Assembly: GCA_029582265.1 (NCBI GenBank)
Contig: CM055828.1
Span: forward strand, 32,895,263-32,959,262
Direction: 5' to 3'
Origin: Zoroaster sp. YZ-2022
Lineage: Eukaryota; Echinodermata; Asteroidea; Forcipulatida; Zoroasteridae
Length of the DNA: 64,000 nt
Under the pieces are notes generated by a model, which saw nothing but the letters and a program-made list of their open reading frames with translations, did no database searches and had not been told where the DNA came from. Every line of letters begins with the position of its first letter. Positions within the stretch are counted from its first letter, which is position 1. Positions 62,986-64,000 of this stretch are shown here, piece by piece. The position numbers and the translations under genes were made by a program.

Positions 62986-64000
62986 CCCAAATGGCTTTGC
63001 ATTGCATTTCCTTGAATTATGAATCGCCCTTAACTTACAGGAATCCTTTTAAAAACTCTAAAAATGAAACCAACAATAGAATTTTATTTTTGATCACTTG
63101 TGAGGGAGTTAAGTTTACATACATGTAAGACGACATGTAGGTCTACTTCATGCTATAACCTCCTAGGCTCCTAATATGTAATGTAGTACACGTATGTGTA
63201 CTTGGATTTCCTGATACTTTTTTTTTTCTCTCTTTTTTTTGTTCAATGGGAAACATGATATTTTAAGGAGATCATTCACAAGTCAACCATCATTCAGGGA
63301 CCTGTTATTCACAATCTTCTTAACCAAGTTGTTCGTATGTTACAAAGTGCCGATGGTACTTGCTGACGATTCAACTTTCTCTCGTATACATAAATAAATA
63401 GGAGTTGAAGTTTTGAATACATAATACGTGCACAAAAACGACATTCCTTGTGCAAACTGCTCAGAAAAACGACCACTTCATTGTATTTGCTTTTGGAAAC
63501 AAAAAATGGCTGCACCACACACTATCGTTTTACAATGTACACATTTTCCCTGACAAGTGCGGAAATGTCATCTGCCATAATTATGAAAAGAAGTATATTA
63601 ACGGGTTCTCTAATGCATTCAGATGACCATGGCAAAGTGCACTTAATTCTTTTTCGTATGGTAAGTAGAATGGGTTGGAGTGTTTAGATTCAAGATGGTT
63701 TGATGCTGTTCTGCTGAACTGCTTCCATCATTGTTACCATCCAAGGTCTTGTATTTGTTCTATCCACCTGTTTTTTGTGGTCAGCACAGCTTTTGCACTT
63801 TCAAGCATGAGGTCAAAACAGTTATCAGCAAACTGCGTAGAACATAATTAGACATTTTCAAATGCGATGATGTCATTGTGACATCATGAGGGCGTAAAAC
63901 CTGAATTCTTTGGGAAACGTGATTGGTCTTGGGGTGAATAACTTCTCGAAATTTATTATGGCTAAAGCCCCAAACAACATTATGACAAGTATCCTGTTGC
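62986..64000. other. mostly unique DNA; weak exon-like island at 63436-63660
   Basis: No repeats apart from a T-rich run at 63220-63240. Near 63416-63624 a + frame without ATG includes QKNDHFIVFAFGNKKWLHH, entering after TGCTCAG (AG at about 63465) and closing at a stop. A different frame meets a strong donor ATG|GTAAGT at about 63660. The two signals do not agree, so no exon is called. It is the most likely site for a further exon of the + strand gene. Confidence 0.3.

Noticed and set aside
62290..63015. 241-codon + frame rich in P, T, S and H
   Set aside because: It is produced by a 53-bp tandem repeat read in three registers; the minus strand is open as well and there is no start context or signal peptide.
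63416..63660. additional exon of the + strand gene
   Set aside because: The frame after the AG at about 63465 hits a stop before the strong GTAAGT donor at 63661, and the frame that reaches the donor has no good acceptor.

Overview
This is eukaryotic (animal) nuclear DNA dominated by transposable elements and tandem repeats. There are no operons, no bacterial gene signals and no long intact genes. Three things suggest a marine deuterostome, most likely an echinoderm: strong enrichment in TACATGTA-type words, a family of tRNA-derived SINEs with a conserved central body and ATT tails, and a very dense set of short DNA transposons. The assignment is an inference from repeat style, not from a marker gene.

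Protein-coding content is sparse. Three short exon-like islands lie on the + strand at 33982-34183, 51588-51676 and 61829-61903. Each has a plausible splice signal, and their codon phases fit one another (1 to 1, then 0 to 0), so they may be consecutive exons of one uncharacterised gene with introns of about 17 and 10 kb packed with transposons. Two minus-strand islands, 37361-37728 (cysteine-containing, extracellular-looking) and 40269-40469 (a possible last exon), may belong to other genes. None was recognised by family. Retroelement coding remains are a 5'-truncated, frameshifted L2/CR1-like reverse transcriptase end (49494-50375, minus) and a possible Penelope-like fragment (401-607, minus).

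Layout. 0-10 kb: AT-rich DNA, hAT-like and Penelope-like remains, a 12-unit minisatellite, a perfect-centre palindrome at 6.3 kb. 10.3-13.05 kb: a nested composite in which one host element carries a hairpin-ended element with a 150-bp satellite array and two tail-to-tail SINEs. 15-29 kb: foldback elements, SINEs, TTAA-flanked miniature elements, a Harbinger-like element, duplicated segments. 29-36 kb: several copies of an hAT miniature element, one with a perfect 8-bp target duplication inside a Penelope-like motif, plus the first candidate exon. 37-44 kb: minus-strand exons, 59-bp and 115-bp satellites, a TCGAAA-rich nested element. 44.6-56.3 kb: a cluster of TTAA-flanked elements, several nested in one another or sharing one TTAA, the LINE end, a chimeric SINE and a 278-bp near-perfect palindrome. 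56-64 kb: mostly unique DNA, an hAT element with perfect 8-bp duplications, candidate exon 3 and a 53-bp satellite that creates a false 241-codon reading frame.

The recurring theme is modular mobile DNA. The same families occur as one-unit and many-unit versions, SINE tails are swapped between subfamilies and resemble the resident LINE tail, and elements repeatedly insert into each other.
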